A program made the position numbers and the translations under genes. 64,000 bases of DNA from contig CAVXDY010000006.1 in NCBI GenBank assembly GCA_963760715.1, forward strand, positions 1-64,000. The letters are read 5' to 3'. The stretch comes from CAVXDY01 sp963760715. GTDB taxonomy: Bacteria > Actinomycetota > Thermoleophilia > Miltoncostaeales > Miltoncostaeaceae. Shown here piece after piece: positions 25,197 through 33,947 of this stretch. The notes below the pieces were generated by a model. That model saw nothing but the letters and a program-made list of their open reading frames with translations. It was not told the origin of the DNA and made no database searches. How positions within the stretch are numbered: the first letter of the stretch is position 1; each line of letters begins with the position of its first letter.

Positions 25197-25748
25197 ATGA
25201 GGAAGTGGTTGCTCATCATCCCGCTCGCGCTGGCGGCGGTCGCGCTGGCCGCCGGGTGCGGGTCCAACGCCTACCAGGCCGCGGCTCCCGCCACCTCGGC
25301 GGCCACCACCGCGGCCTCGAGCGGCGGCGGCGCGTACGGGGGGTCGGCGAGCACCCCGCCGGCGACGGCGACGGCGGCCAAGGTCTCCACGGCGAGCGGT
25401 GACCTCGGGACCTTCCTCGTGGGGCCGGACGGGCGCACCCTCTACCTCTTCGAGAAGGACACCGGCACGGCGAGCACGTGCTCGGGCGCCTGCGCCGGCG
25501 CGTGGCCGCCGCTGACGACCGGCGGAGCGCCCACGGCCGGCGGGGCGGCGAAGGCCTCGTGGCTCGGCACCACCACGCGCGCCGGCGGCACGATGCAGGT
25601 CACCTACGCGGGCCACCCCCTCTACTACTTCGCCGGTGACATGGCGCCGGGGGACACGAACGGCGAGGGCATCGACCACTTCGGCGCGGAGTGGTACATG
25701 GTGTCGCCGTCCTCCGGCGCCACGGTCGAGAAGCACGGGGGCAGCTGA
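25197..25748 (+). CDS. lipoprotein with two secreted-repeat (COG4315) units
   Basis: The 183-aa protein begins MRKWLLIIPLALAAVALAAG with lipobox L-A-A-G-C, so it is acylated at the cysteine. A Ser/Thr/Ala-rich linker leads to two repeats of the 'secreted repeat of unknown function' type: LGTFLVGPDGRTLYLFEKDT with C-S-G-A-C-A-G-A-W-P-P-L, and GTMQVTYAGHPLYYFAGDMA with D-x-N-G-E-G, the family hallmarks. The first repeat has two cysteines that may form a disulfide. A strong GGAGGAC ribosome site precedes ATG 25197. Function unknown; a surface redox or binding role is often supposed. Confidence 0.9.
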   Translation: MRKWLLIIPLALAAVALAAGCGSNAYQAAAPATSAATTAASSGGGAYGGSASTPPATATAAKVSTASGDLGTFLVGPDGRTLYLFEKDTGTASTCSGACAGAWPPLTTGGAPTAGGAAKASWLGTTTRAGGTMQVTYAGHPLYYFAGDMAPGDTNGEGIDHFGAEWYMVSPSSGATVEKHGGS

Positions 25749-25757
25749 CCGGAGCCG

Positions 25758-26582
25758 TCAGCCCGCGGCGATCAGCACCACCCCCAGCAGGGCGAGCGCC
25801 GCGCCGGCGGCCTGGAGCCGGCCGAGGCGCTCGCCCAGCACGACGCTCGCCAGGGCGACCGTGGTCACGGGGTAGAGCGACCCCAGCACCGCCACGACGC
25901 TGGTGAGGCCCTCCCGGGTGCCCGCCGCGTACATCAGGTTGGCCGCGGCCTCGAGCACCCCCGCCCCCAGCACCAGCGCCAGCGTCCGCCCGGGGACCCG
26001 GAGGGTCGCGCCCACGACGCCCACGGCCGCGAGCGCCAGCGGCACCGAGGCGATCCGCGCCGATCCCAGCGCCCAGAGGGGGCTGTCCTCGGCCGCGTGC
26101 GCGAAGAGGGTGAAGAAGCCGCCGAACCCCAGGGCCGCGAGCGCGGCGAGGCCCAGACCGCGCCGCACGGCGGGGCCGGGGGCCGCCGCCGCCAGGCAGG
26201 CGCCCGCGAGCGCGACGGCCATCCCCGCGAGCACCACGGGGCCCGGGTCCCGGCCCGTCGCGAGGTTGACGGTCACCGGCACGAGCGCCCCCAGGGCGCT
26301 GATCGGGGCGACGAGGGTCATCGACCCCACGGCGAGGCCGCGGTAGAAGGCCACGAGCCCGGCCGCGCCGATCGCCCCCGCGGCGAGTCCGAACAGGAGC
26401 TGGTCCCACGGGGGCGGCCCGGTCGTGGTGGCGGCGATCGCCACCACCGCCACCACCAGACCGGCCGACTGGGTGATGGCCACCACGGCGATGGCGGCCG
26501 CCCGCCGGCTGGCGAGGCCGCCGAAGAAGTCGGCCACGCCCCAGGAGAGGCCCGAGGCCAGGCCCAGCACGACCGCCGGCAC
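25758..26582 (-). CDS. EamA/DMT-superfamily transporter
   Basis: A membrane protein of 274 aa with ten predicted helices in two EamA repeats: GLASGLSWGVADFFGGLASR at the start of repeat 1 and GVLEAAANLMYAAGTREGLT opening the last part of repeat 2. The family exports amino acids, nucleobases or drugs; the substrate is not evident. The sequence ends LALLGVVLIAAG. It converges with the lipoprotein gene (10-bp gap) and lies 45 bp downstream of uvrA on the same strand. Confidence 0.88.
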   Translation of the reverse strand: MPAVVLGLASGLSWGVADFFGGLASRRAAAIAVVAITQSAGLVVAVVAIAATTTGPPPWDQLLFGLAAGAIGAAGLVAFYRGLAVGSMTLVAPISALGALVPVTVNLATGRDPGPVVLAGMAVALAGACLAAAAPGPAVRRGLGLAALAALGFGGFFTLFAHAAEDSPLWALGSARIASVPLALAAVGVVGATLRVPGRTLALVLGAGVLEAAANLMYAAGTREGLTSVVAVLGSLYPVTTVALASVVLGERLGRLQAAGAALALLGVVLIAAG

Positions 26583-26626
26583 GGGAGAGGGGGGCTACCC
26601 GCGCCGGTGCGCGCGCGTCCCGGCGC

Positions 26627-29509
26627 TCACCCCGTCGCCGCGAGCGCCCGCCGGCGCTCGAGGGGCGACGCGCGGCCGAGCAGGACCGGCCGCAGGTACT
26701 CGCCGGTGTGCGACCCGGGGGTGGCGGCCACCTCCTCCGGGGTGCCGGCGGCGATCAGGGAGCCGCCCGCCGCGCCGCCCTCGGGTCCCAGGTCGATGAC
26801 CCAGTCCGCGGACTTGACGACGTCGAGGTTGTGCTCGATGACCACCACGGTGTTGCCCTGCTCCACGAGGCGCTGAAGGACCTCGAGCAGCTTCTCGATG
26901 TCGGCGAAGTGGAGGCCCGTGGTGGGCTCGTCCAGCACGTAGAGCGTCCGGCCCGTGGCCACCTTCGACAGCTCCGTGGCGAGCTTGACGCGCTGAGCCT
27001 CGCCTCCCGAGAGCGTGGTGGCCGGCTGGCCCAGGCGCACGTAGTCGAGCCCCACGTCGTGCAGCGTCCGGAGGCGGCGGTGGATGCGCGGCACCGCCGC
27101 GAACGCCTCGACGGCCTCCTCCACGCTCATCTCGAGCACCTCGTGGATGGTGCGGCCGCCGTAGCGCACGGTGAGCGTCTCGCGGTTGTAGCGCTTGCCG
27201 CCGCACACCTCGCAGGGCACGTAGACGTCGGGAAGGAAGTGCATCTCGATGGTGATCGTGCCGTCGCCCTTGCAGGCCTCGCAGCGCCCGCCCTTGACGT
27301 TGAAGCTGAAGCGCCCGGGCGAGTACCCGCGCGACCGCGCCTCCTGGGTCATGGAGAAGAGCCGGCGGATGTGGTCGAAGAGGCCGGTGTAGGTGGCCGG
27401 GTTGCTCCGCGGCGTCCGGCCGATGGGCGACTGGTCGATGTCGATGACCTTGTCGAAGTGCTCCAGCCCCTCGATCCGGTCGTGGGCGCCGGGGCGCGTG
27501 GGTCGCCGGCTGAGCCGCCCGGAGAGCGCCTTCAGCAGCGTCTCGTTGACCAGCGTGCTCTTCCCCGAGCCGGACACGCCGGTGACGCAGGTGAGGGCGC
27601 CGACCGGGAAGCCCACATCGACGCCGCGCAGGTTGTTCTGGCGCGCGCCCTCCACGGTGAGCCATCCCCGCGCCGCGCGCCGGACGGCCGGGACCTCCAC
27701 GCCGCGCCGGCCCGACAGGAACGCCCCGGTCACCGACGCCGGCTCGGCCTCGATGTCGGCGACCGTCCCCTCGGCCACCACACGGCCGCCGTGCTGGCCC
27801 GCGCCCGGGCCCATGTCGATGACGTGGTCGGCGCTGCGGATCATCTCCTCGTCGTGCTCGACCACCAGCACGGTGTTGCCCTGGTCGCGGAGGCGCTCCA
27901 GGGTGGCGATCAGCTTCCGGTTGTCGCGTTGGTGCAGCCCGATGGAGGGCTCGTCGAGGATGTAGAGCACGCCCACGAGGCCCGACCCGATCTGGGTGGC
28001 CAGCCGGATCCGCTGGGCCTCGCCGCCCGACAGCGTCCCGGCGGCGCGGGCGAGGGTGAGGTAGCCGACGCCCACGTCGTCGAGGAACCGCAGCCGCTCG
28101 TTGATCTCCTGGATCACGCGCGCGCCGATGAGCGCCTGGGTGTCGGTCAGCTCCAGCGATCCGAAGAAGGCCACCGCGTCGGACACCGACAGCAGGCAGA
28201 CCTCGTGGATGTTCCGGCCGCTGACGGTGACCGCGAGGCTCTCCGGGCGCAGCCGGGCGCCACCGCAGGCCGGGCAGGGCCGCAGCGACATGAACTGCTC
28301 CACCGACTCCCGCATCGCGTGCGACATCGAGGTGGCGTGCTGGCGCCGCAGCTGCGGAAGGACGCCCTCGAACCAGCCCCAGCTGCCGCCCCCCTTGCGC
28401 CTGCGCCCCAGGAACACGCGCTCGCGCCCCCCCCTGGGGCCGTTGAGCATGAGGTCGCGGTGCCGCTGGGGCAACGCGCGCCAGACCGTGTCGAGGTCGA
28501 TCGTGTGCGTCGTGGCGATCACGCCCAGCAGCAGGTCGTAGTAGTCGGTGGTGCGGTCGGTCCACGGCAGCAGCGCTCCCTCGCGGAGGGTGCGCTCCGG
28601 GTTGACCACCATCTCGGGATCGACCTCGAGGGTGAACCCCAGCCCGGTGCAGGTGGGGCACGCGCCGTGGGGGGAGTTGAACGAGAAGGTCCGCGGCGCC
28701 AGCTCGGGGAGCGACGCGCCGTGCTCCGGGCAGGCGAAGCGCTCGGAGTAGGTGAACGACCGGCCGTCCTCGCCCAGGACCTCGATGCGCACCAGGCCGT
28801 CGGCCAGCCGGGTCGCGGTCTCCAGGCTGTCGGTGAGCCGGCGCCGGAGGTCGTCGCGCATCACCAGGCGGTCGACCACCACCTCGACGGTGTGGGCGAA
28901 CTTCTTGTCCAGCGCCGGGACCTCGTCGAGCACGTAGGTCTCGCCATCCACCGCCACGCGGGTGAAGCCCTCGGCCCGCACCTGGTCGAGCACGTCGCGG
29001 TGCTCCCCCTTGCGGTCGCGCACCAGGGGCGCCAGCACCAGGAACCGGGCGCCCTCCGGCAGCCCCAGCACCTGGTCGGCGATCTGCTCCACGCTCTGCC
29101 CGGAGATGGGCCGGCCGCACACCGGGCAGTGGGGCTGGCCGACGCGCGCGTAGAGCAACCGCAGGTAGTCGTAGACCTCGGTGACGGTCGCCACCGTGGA
29201 GCGCGGGTTGCGGCTGGTGGTCTTCTGGTCGATCGAGATCGCCGGGGACAGGCCCTCGATGTGATCGACGTCCGGCTTGTCCATCTGGCCCAGGAACTGG
29301 CGCGCGTAGGCCGACAGGCTCTCCACGTAGCGCCGCTGCCCCTCGGCGTAGAGCGTGTCGAAGGCGAGGCTCGACTTCCCGCTCCCGGACAGCCCCGTGA
29401 TCACCGACAGCCGGTCGCGCGGGATGTTGACCGAGACGTCCACCAGGTTGTGCTCGCGGGCCCCCACCACGCGGATCGCGGATGCGGCGGAGGGGCGCGG
29501 CTCAGTCAC
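26627..29509 (-). CDS. uvrA: excinuclease ABC subunit A
   Basis: UvrA is the damage-recognition ATPase of nucleotide excision repair. The 960-aa protein has two ABC ATPase halves: Walker A GLSGSGKSS near residue 40 and GVSGSGKST near 640, with ABC signatures LSGGEAQRIRLATQIGSGLV and LSGGEAQRVKLATELSKVAT. Zinc-finger cysteines appear in CPVCGRP and in the C-E-A-C-K-G-D-G...C-E-V-C-G-G-K region. The N-terminus IRVVGAREHNLVDVSVNIPR is diagnostic. ATG at 29509. uvrB lies 6 kb away and is separately transcribed. No clear LexA box was seen upstream. Confidence 0.98.
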   Translation of the reverse strand: MTEPRPSAASAIRVVGAREHNLVDVSVNIPRDRLSVITGLSGSGKSSLAFDTLYAEGQRRYVESLSAYARQFLGQMDKPDVDHIEGLSPAISIDQKTTSRNPRSTVATVTEVYDYLRLLYARVGQPHCPVCGRPISGQSVEQIADQVLGLPEGARFLVLAPLVRDRKGEHRDVLDQVRAEGFTRVAVDGETYVLDEVPALDKKFAHTVEVVVDRLVMRDDLRRRLTDSLETATRLADGLVRIEVLGEDGRSFTYSERFACPEHGASLPELAPRTFSFNSPHGACPTCTGLGFTLEVDPEMVVNPERTLREGALLPWTDRTTDYYDLLLGVIATTHTIDLDTVWRALPQRHRDLMLNGPRGGRERVFLGRRRKGGGSWGWFEGVLPQLRRQHATSMSHAMRESVEQFMSLRPCPACGGARLRPESLAVTVSGRNIHEVCLLSVSDAVAFFGSLELTDTQALIGARVIQEINERLRFLDDVGVGYLTLARAAGTLSGGEAQRIRLATQIGSGLVGVLYILDEPSIGLHQRDNRKLIATLERLRDQGNTVLVVEHDEEMIRSADHVIDMGPGAGQHGGRVVAEGTVADIEAEPASVTGAFLSGRRGVEVPAVRRAARGWLTVEGARQNNLRGVDVGFPVGALTCVTGVSGSGKSTLVNETLLKALSGRLSRRPTRPGAHDRIEGLEHFDKVIDIDQSPIGRTPRSNPATYTGLFDHIRRLFSMTQEARSRGYSPGRFSFNVKGGRCEACKGDGTITIEMHFLPDVYVPCEVCGGKRYNRETLTVRYGGRTIHEVLEMSVEEAVEAFAAVPRIHRRLRTLHDVGLDYVRLGQPATTLSGGEAQRVKLATELSKVATGRTLYVLDEPTTGLHFADIEKLLEVLQRLVEQGNTVVVIEHNLDVVKSADWVIDLGPEGGAAGGSLIAAGTPEEVAATPGSHTGEYLRPVLLGRASPLERRRALAATG

Positions 29510-29790
29510 CGGTCAAGTGTAGTGAGGGGGTCGGCGCGTCCGCCGTGGGTCCCTCGGTGAACATTTGGCCCGAGGGCGGACCGCCCGGCCGAGCGCTTGG
29601 CTCGTGGGACATACGTCCCCCCGGGGAGTCGCCCTACCGTCAGAAACGGTGCTATCACCTGTTCGGCGGCGAGCGGGTCCCCGCGGCTCAAGAGGACTCG
29701 CGTCCTGCCGATTGAGCGTTCAGATGTGACCCCCGGGCGAGATGGTCGCCGGGGCAGTCCGCCGCCGTCCCTGACGAGGATCCCCCGGCC
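29510..29790. other. intergenic region with at least four small hairpins (candidate structured 5' leader)
   Basis: The 300 bp between divergent uvrA and the FtsH-like gene contain GGGAC-atac-GTCCC (29606-29619), ACCGT-cagaa-ACGGT (29636-29650), GCGG-gtcc-CCGC (29673-29684) and AGGAC-tcgc-GTCCT (29693-29706). A fifth, longer imperfect hairpin around 29730-29757 pairs CCCCGGGCGA with TCGCCGGGG. Their density suggests a structured leader for the plus-strand gene or a small RNA. I do not recognise a known riboswitch class. Confidence 0.45.
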
Positions 29791-29811
29791 ATTCGTCTCC
29801 ACTCAGCACGC

Positions 29812-32016
29812 CTGACCCGCTCGGCCCTCCGGCGCGCGATCGTCGCGGCGCTCCTCGCGGTCGTCCTGGCGCTGATCGCCGCCGGCCCCGGCATGGCGGC
29901 CGAGCCCGCGCCGCAGGTCCCGGCCACGGTGGTGGAGCCCCTGGGCGACCAGGCGGCCGCCGTCGTGAGCTACCGCGAGCTCGTCGGCGCCGCCGACGCG
30001 CGCCGCCTGAACGCCGCCGTGGTGGACACGTCCGCCTACTGGGTGGCCGCCGTTGACCGCAACGGCCACGTCATCGCCGCCCGGATCCCCCGTCCCCGGG
30101 CCGGCAAGGACTTCGGCACCGCCGCCGTTCCCGCGACCCGGACGCCCTCCACCAGCCGCGCCCTGCCCGGGGCCTTCGACCTCGCCGCCGCGCTGCGCGA
30201 CGACGGCGTGGCGGTGCTCGCCCCGGCGGCCACGGCCGCGTCCACCGCCTCGGGCGGCATCATGCGGTTCCTGGCGATACCGCTCGGCATCGCCCTGATC
30301 GCCGCGTTCCTGTTCGGCGGGATGATGCTCATCCGGGGCCGCAACCCCCAGGGCCGGGGCATCGGGCGCCGCGGCGGCGCCTCGGGTCACGGCTCCATCC
30401 GCAAGAGCGCCCAGGTCGTGGTGCCGCCGCCCGTCCGCTTCGCCGACGTGGCCGGCTGCGACGAGGCGGTGGAGGAGCTCCAGGAGATCGTCATGTTCCT
30501 GCGCGAGCCCGAGCGCTTCGGCAAGGTGGGGGCCCGGATGCCGCACGGCGCGATCCTGCACGGCCCGCCGGGTACCGGGAAGACCCTTCTGGCGAAGGCC
30601 GTGGCGGGCGAGGCCGGCGTGCCCTTCTTCGCGCTGTCGGGATCCGACTTCGTGGACACCTACGTCGGCGTGGGCGCCTCGCGGGTGCGGGACCTGTTCG
30701 CCCAGGCCCGCAAGAACGAGACCGGCGCCATCATCTTCTTCGACGAGATCGACGCCATCGGGCGCGCCCGCGGGCAGGGCGCCACCGGCGCCGACTCGGA
30801 GCGCGAGGGCACGCTCAACCAGCTCCTGGTGGAGCTGGACGGCTTCGGGGCGCGCGAGCGGATCGTGGTGATCGCGGCCACCAACCGCCTGGACATGCTG
30901 GACCCCGCCCTCCTGCGTCCCGGCCGCTTCGACCGGCGCGTCCAGGTGGGCCTGCCCGCCCAGGCCGGCCGGCTGGCCATCCTCGGCCTCCACTCCAAGC
31001 ACATGCCGATCGCCGATCCCGCCGCGCTCGCGGGGCTCGCCCGGGTGACCGCCGGGTTCGCCGGCGCCGACCTGGCCAACATGGTCAACGAGGCCGCCAT
31101 CATGGCCGCGCGGGCGGGCCGGGAGACGATCCTCGCCGAGGACCTCGACGAGGGCATGCTGCGCAGCGTGGCCGGCCCCCGCCGGGCCGACCGCGGCATC
31201 GCCGACGGCGAGCTCGAGGTCATCGCGTGGCACGAGGCCGGGCACGTCCTGGCCGCCGAGCTCTGCCCCGCCCACCAGAAGGCCCAGCGCGTGACCATCC
31301 TCGCCCGCGGCGACGCCGGCGGCCTGGCCCTCTACGGCAGCGAGGACCGCGCCCTCACCTCGCAGCAGCACCTGCACGAGCGGATGGTCGTGGCGATGGC
31401 CGGGCGCGCCGCGGAGCAGATCCGCTTCGGGATGATCTCCTCGGGGGCCGCCAACGACCTCGAGCAGGTCAACGGCATGGCCCGGCAGGCCGTGGAGCGC
31501 CTGGGCTTCTCGCCCCGGGTCGGGCAGATCGTCGCCCCCTCGAGCCCGCAGAGCATCCCGCTGTCCGCCGAGGTCCGGAGGACGATCGACGAGGAGATCG
31601 GGCGCATGGTTGACGACGCCTACGCGGACGCCATCGCGCTCCTGGGCGACCACCGCGACGAGCTCGACGCGCTGGGCGCGGCGCTGCTTGCCCGCGAGCA
31701 GCTCGACCGCGCGGAGATCGAGGAGATCCTGGGCGGGGTCGCCGGAGGCGGGCGCCGCCTGCCCGCCCGCGCGGACGCGCTCCCCACGTCGCGCGTCCCC
31801 GTCGGCGCCCCCCTTCCGGTCGCGCCCGTGGCGCTGCCCCAGGCCGTTCCGGTGCACGATGACGGCGGCGCCCCGGCCCGGGCGCCTCGGCGCCTGGCCC
31901 CCCGCCGGCGCATCCGCGCCGGCGTCGAGGTGGCCGCCGCCACGGTCTACGCGCTCACCCTCCCCCGCCTGGGCGGGCGCCGCCGCTCGCGCCGCAAGCG
32001 CCCCGGGATCGCCTAG
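29812..32016 (+). CDS. FtsH-family membrane AAA+ zinc metalloprotease (divergent paralogue)
   Basis: FtsH-type proteases unfold and degrade membrane and soluble proteins. Numbered from ATG 29893: a second membrane helix at about 122-147, Walker A GPPGTGKT (224-231), pore loop YVGVGASRVRDLF, Walker B IIFFDEID, second region of homology NRLDMLDPALLRPGRFDRRV, zinc site HEAGH (447-451) and the third ligand in SGAANDLEQVN. The first membrane helix (LRRAIVAALLAVVLALIAAG) is in frame only upstream of that ATG, where no ATG/GTG/TTG exists. A CTG at 29812 or ATT at 29791 (GAGGAT upstream) would include it. The start is thus uncertain; the basic C-terminal tail is also unusual. Confidence 0.9.
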   Translation: MTRSALRRAIVAALLAVVLALIAAGPGMAAEPAPQVPATVVEPLGDQAAAVVSYRELVGAADARRLNAAVVDTSAYWVAAVDRNGHVIAARIPRPRAGKDFGTAAVPATRTPSTSRALPGAFDLAAALRDDGVAVLAPAATAASTASGGIMRFLAIPLGIALIAAFLFGGMMLIRGRNPQGRGIGRRGGASGHGSIRKSAQVVVPPPVRFADVAGCDEAVEELQEIVMFLREPERFGKVGARMPHGAILHGPPGTGKTLLAKAVAGEAGVPFFALSGSDFVDTYVGVGASRVRDLFAQARKNETGAIIFFDEIDAIGRARGQGATGADSEREGTLNQLLVELDGFGARERIVVIAATNRLDMLDPALLRPGRFDRRVQVGLPAQAGRLAILGLHSKHMPIADPAALAGLARVTAGFAGADLANMVNEAAIMAARAGRETILAEDLDEGMLRSVAGPRRADRGIADGELEVIAWHEAGHVLAAELCPAHQKAQRVTILARGDAGGLALYGSEDRALTSQQHLHERMVVAMAGRAAEQIRFGMISSGAANDLEQVNGMARQAVERLGFSPRVGQIVAPSSPQSIPLSAEVRRTIDEEIGRMVDDAYADAIALLGDHRDELDALGAALLAREQLDRAEIEEILGGVAGGGRRLPARADALPTSRVPVGAPLPVAPVALPQAVPVHDDGGAPARAPRRLAPRRRIRAGVEVAAATVYALTLPRLGGRRRSRRKRPGIA

Positions 32017-32047
32017 CCGAAGCTCGGCGGCCTGGCATGATCCGCCC

Positions 32048-32698
32048 GTGCTGGAGCTGACCTCCGACGAGCTGCTGTCCACCACCCGCAGCGTGCGGCG
32101 CCGCCTCGACCTGAGCCGGCCGGTCGAGCGCGAGCTGATCGAGGAGTGCCTGCGGCTGGCGCAGCAGGCGCCGAGCGGCGGGAACCGGCAGGGGGCGACG
32201 TTCGTGGTCGTCACCGACCCGGAGCGCCGGAGGGCCCTGGGGGACATCTACCGCCGGGCGTGGGACCGGTACCGGGCGGAGGGCGTGCTGGGAGAGGCGC
32301 CGCGCCGCGACCCCGACCCCGAGAGGCGCGACCAGCAGCGGCGCATCGGCCGCTCGGCCGGCTATCTGGCCGACCACCTCGCCGAGGTCCCCGTGCACGT
32401 GATGGCCTGCCACGCGGGGCGCACCGAGGACAAGCCCCAGGTCGTCCAGGCCTCGGCCTGGGGCTCGGTGCTACCGGCCGTCTGGAGCTTCATGCTCGCC
32501 GCCCGGGCCCGCGGGCTCGGCACCGCCTGGACCACGATCCACCTCTTCTACGAGCGCGAGGCCGCCGAGGTCCTGGGGATCCCCTACGAGGAGGTCTCCC
32601 AGGTGGCGCTGATCCCGCTCGCCCACACGGTGGGGACGGACTTCCGGCCCGGCCCGCGCGTGCCCCTGGAGAGCTTCGCCCGGTGGGACGCCTGGTAG
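32048..32698 (+). CDS. nitroreductase-family FMN oxidoreductase
   Basis: The 216-aa protein fits the nitroreductase fold: TTRSVRRRLDLSRPVERELI, AQQAPSGGNRQGATFVVVTD (FMN-binding A-P-S-G-x-N-R-Q-G) and ARARGLGTAWTTIHLFYERE near the C-terminus, ending VALIPLAHTVGTDFRPGPR. Such enzymes reduce nitro compounds, quinones or flavins with NAD(P)H; the physiological substrate is unknown. GTG start at 32048, 31 bp after the FtsH-like stop and preceded by CATGAT six bases upstream, a possible leaderless start. Confidence 0.9.
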   Translation: MLELTSDELLSTTRSVRRRLDLSRPVERELIEECLRLAQQAPSGGNRQGATFVVVTDPERRRALGDIYRRAWDRYRAEGVLGEAPRRDPDPERRDQQRRIGRSAGYLADHLAEVPVHVMACHAGRTEDKPQVVQASAWGSVLPAVWSFMLAARARGLGTAWTTIHLFYEREAAEVLGIPYEEVSQVALIPLAHTVGTDFRPGPRVPLESFARWDAW

Positions 32699-32762
32699 CG
32701 GCGGCCCCATGACCGCCGCGAGCATCCACCGCAGGTTCCGGGCTCCCATGGCCGGTGGGGAT

Positions 32763-33302
32763 ATGCGGACGTCCACCTTCCGGAACGTGAACATCGGGGA
32801 CTACCGCTACCTCTTCCTGCTCTGCAGCTGGCACCGATATGAGGATGCGGTCTGGACGGAGCTGCGGAAGCACGCCTCCGCGTTCGGGGAGGACATCGGC
32901 GAGGCCGGGCTCCTGGCGATGCCCTACGACTCCGCCGCGAAGAAGACGATTGAAGAGGTCCTCTACAAGGAGGGGTGGGATCCCGCGTTATCCGACAAGA
33001 TGACGAAGTCTCCCGACCCCTTTCTGCTGGTGATCGAAACGAGCTTTGCGGAGTTCGATCCAAGGGAGCACCCCTGGGCGATCCTCTGGTTCTCGGAGGT
33101 CGAGCCTTCCAAGATCTCACGCCTGCTGGGCCGCTTCGCCAGCGCCCTTCGCCGCGATGAGAACATCTTCGCGCTGATCGAGAAGAGGCGGCGCCAGAAG
33201 CGGCTCCAGTCGCTGGCCCAGTTCTTCGAGGTCAAGCCGGGCCTGTTCGGGTGCTCGGTCAACCTCACCGCGGCGGCGGTCGCAGCCCTCGAAACCGACT
33301 GA
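32763..33302 (+). CDS. hypothetical protein, less GC-rich than its neighbours
   Basis: Roughly 179 aa from ATG 32763 (MRTSTFRNVNIGDYRYLFLL); the frame is open from an ATG at 32709, but that region looks non-conserved. I see no known motif. The protein is soluble, rich in Trp, Lys and Glu (CSWHRYEDAVWTELRKHASA, KKTIEEVLYKEGWDPALSDK). Codons use A/T in third position more than neighbouring genes (for example runs such as AAGAAGACGATTGAAGAG), hinting at recent transfer. It stands between the nitroreductase and the convergent VOC gene. Confidence 0.6.
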   Translation: MRTSTFRNVNIGDYRYLFLLCSWHRYEDAVWTELRKHASAFGEDIGEAGLLAMPYDSAAKKTIEEVLYKEGWDPALSDKMTKSPDPFLLVIETSFAEFDPREHPWAILWFSEVEPSKISRLLGRFASALRRDENIFALIEKRRRQKRLQSLAQFFEVKPGLFGCSVNLTAAAVAALETD

Positions 33303-33312
33303 GCCGCAAGTC

Positions 33313-33711
33313 CTACGGGCCTCCGGGCTTGTACGTACCGAAGCTCCAGAGGTTGCCGTCCGGGTCGCGGGCCGCGAACTCCCGTGAGCCGTAGTCCTGG
33401 TCGGTCAGCTCGCGCACGATCTCGGCCCCCGCCGCGACCGCGCTCGCGTACAGGGCGTCGGGATCCTCGACCACCACGTACAGCGCCACCGGCCCGGAGC
33501 GGGCGAAGGGGCTCTCGGCGGCGCGCCGGGTGTCGCTCGGCATGACGATGCCGGTTCCCACACGCACCTCGGCGTGCACCAGGATCTGGTCGGCCTCCGG
33601 TGGGTAAAGCCCCGTGACCTCGGCCCCGAAGGCCCGCTCCAGCCACGCGATGCCGGCACGGGCGTCGGCATAGGGAACGATCGGGAAGGCGCCGTTCACG
33701 GTTTCGGTCAC
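33313..33711 (-). CDS. VOC/glyoxalase-superfamily protein
   Basis: A 132-aa protein with the paired beta-alpha-beta-beta-beta units of the vicinal-oxygen-chelate fold: FPIVPYADARAGIAWLERAF, GAEVTGLYP, later YVVVEDPDALYASAVAAGAE, REFAARDPDGNLWSFGTYKP. The Y-G-S-R-E-F-A-A-R-D-P-D-G-N-x-W-S-F end is typical of glyoxalase/bleomycin-resistance-like proteins of the PhnB type. GTG start at 33711 overlaps the stop of the small ORF upstream (GTGA). Metal ligands and substrate cannot be assigned with confidence. Confidence 0.85.
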   Translation of the reverse strand: MTETVNGAFPIVPYADARAGIAWLERAFGAEVTGLYPPEADQILVHAEVRVGTGIVMPSDTRRAAESPFARSGPVALYVVVEDPDALYASAVAAGAEIVRELTDQDYGSREFAARDPDGNLWSFGTYKPGGP

Positions 33712-33947
33712 GGGGCCCCCGGCGGCCGATCCCATTTGCGCAGGAGCTCCTCGTGGCGGCGCCTGCGCTCGGCGTCCTCGTCCCAGGGCCGGTCGTCGGC
33801 GTCCCGCGCCGCCCAGGGCCGCCCCTCGCCCCAGAACGGGCTCGGCACGGGCAGGCCGTTGAGCGCCACGAACAGGTCGTCCTCCTCCAACCCCGGCGCG
33901 GCCAGCGACCGGAACGGCACGTCGCGGGGGTCGGAGCCGCTCGTCAC
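33708..33947 (-). CDS. small acidic hypothetical protein coupled to uvrB
   Basis: A 79-aa frame from GTG 33947 (MTSGSDPRDVPFRSLAAPGL, EEDDLFVALNGLPVPSPFWG) to 33708. It starts on the TGA that ends the restored uvrB frame (GTGA overlap) and ends in the GTGA overlap with the VOC gene. A charged helix closes it (DEDAERRRRHEELLRKWDR). As written, the uvrB frame after its frameshift reads straight into this ORF, making an artificial fusion. I see no homology by eye; the tight coupling on both sides supports it being a gene. Confidence 0.5.
   Translation of the reverse strand: MTSGSDPRDVPFRSLAAPGLEEDDLFVALNGLPVPSPFWGEGRPWAARDADDRPWDEDAERRRRHEELLRKWDRPPGAP

Noticed and set aside
29600..29790. Known riboswitch class (c-di-AMP, SAM, c-di-GMP) upstream of the FtsH-like gene
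   Set aside because: I could not match any conserved core; only generic hairpins are visible, so no class is assigned.
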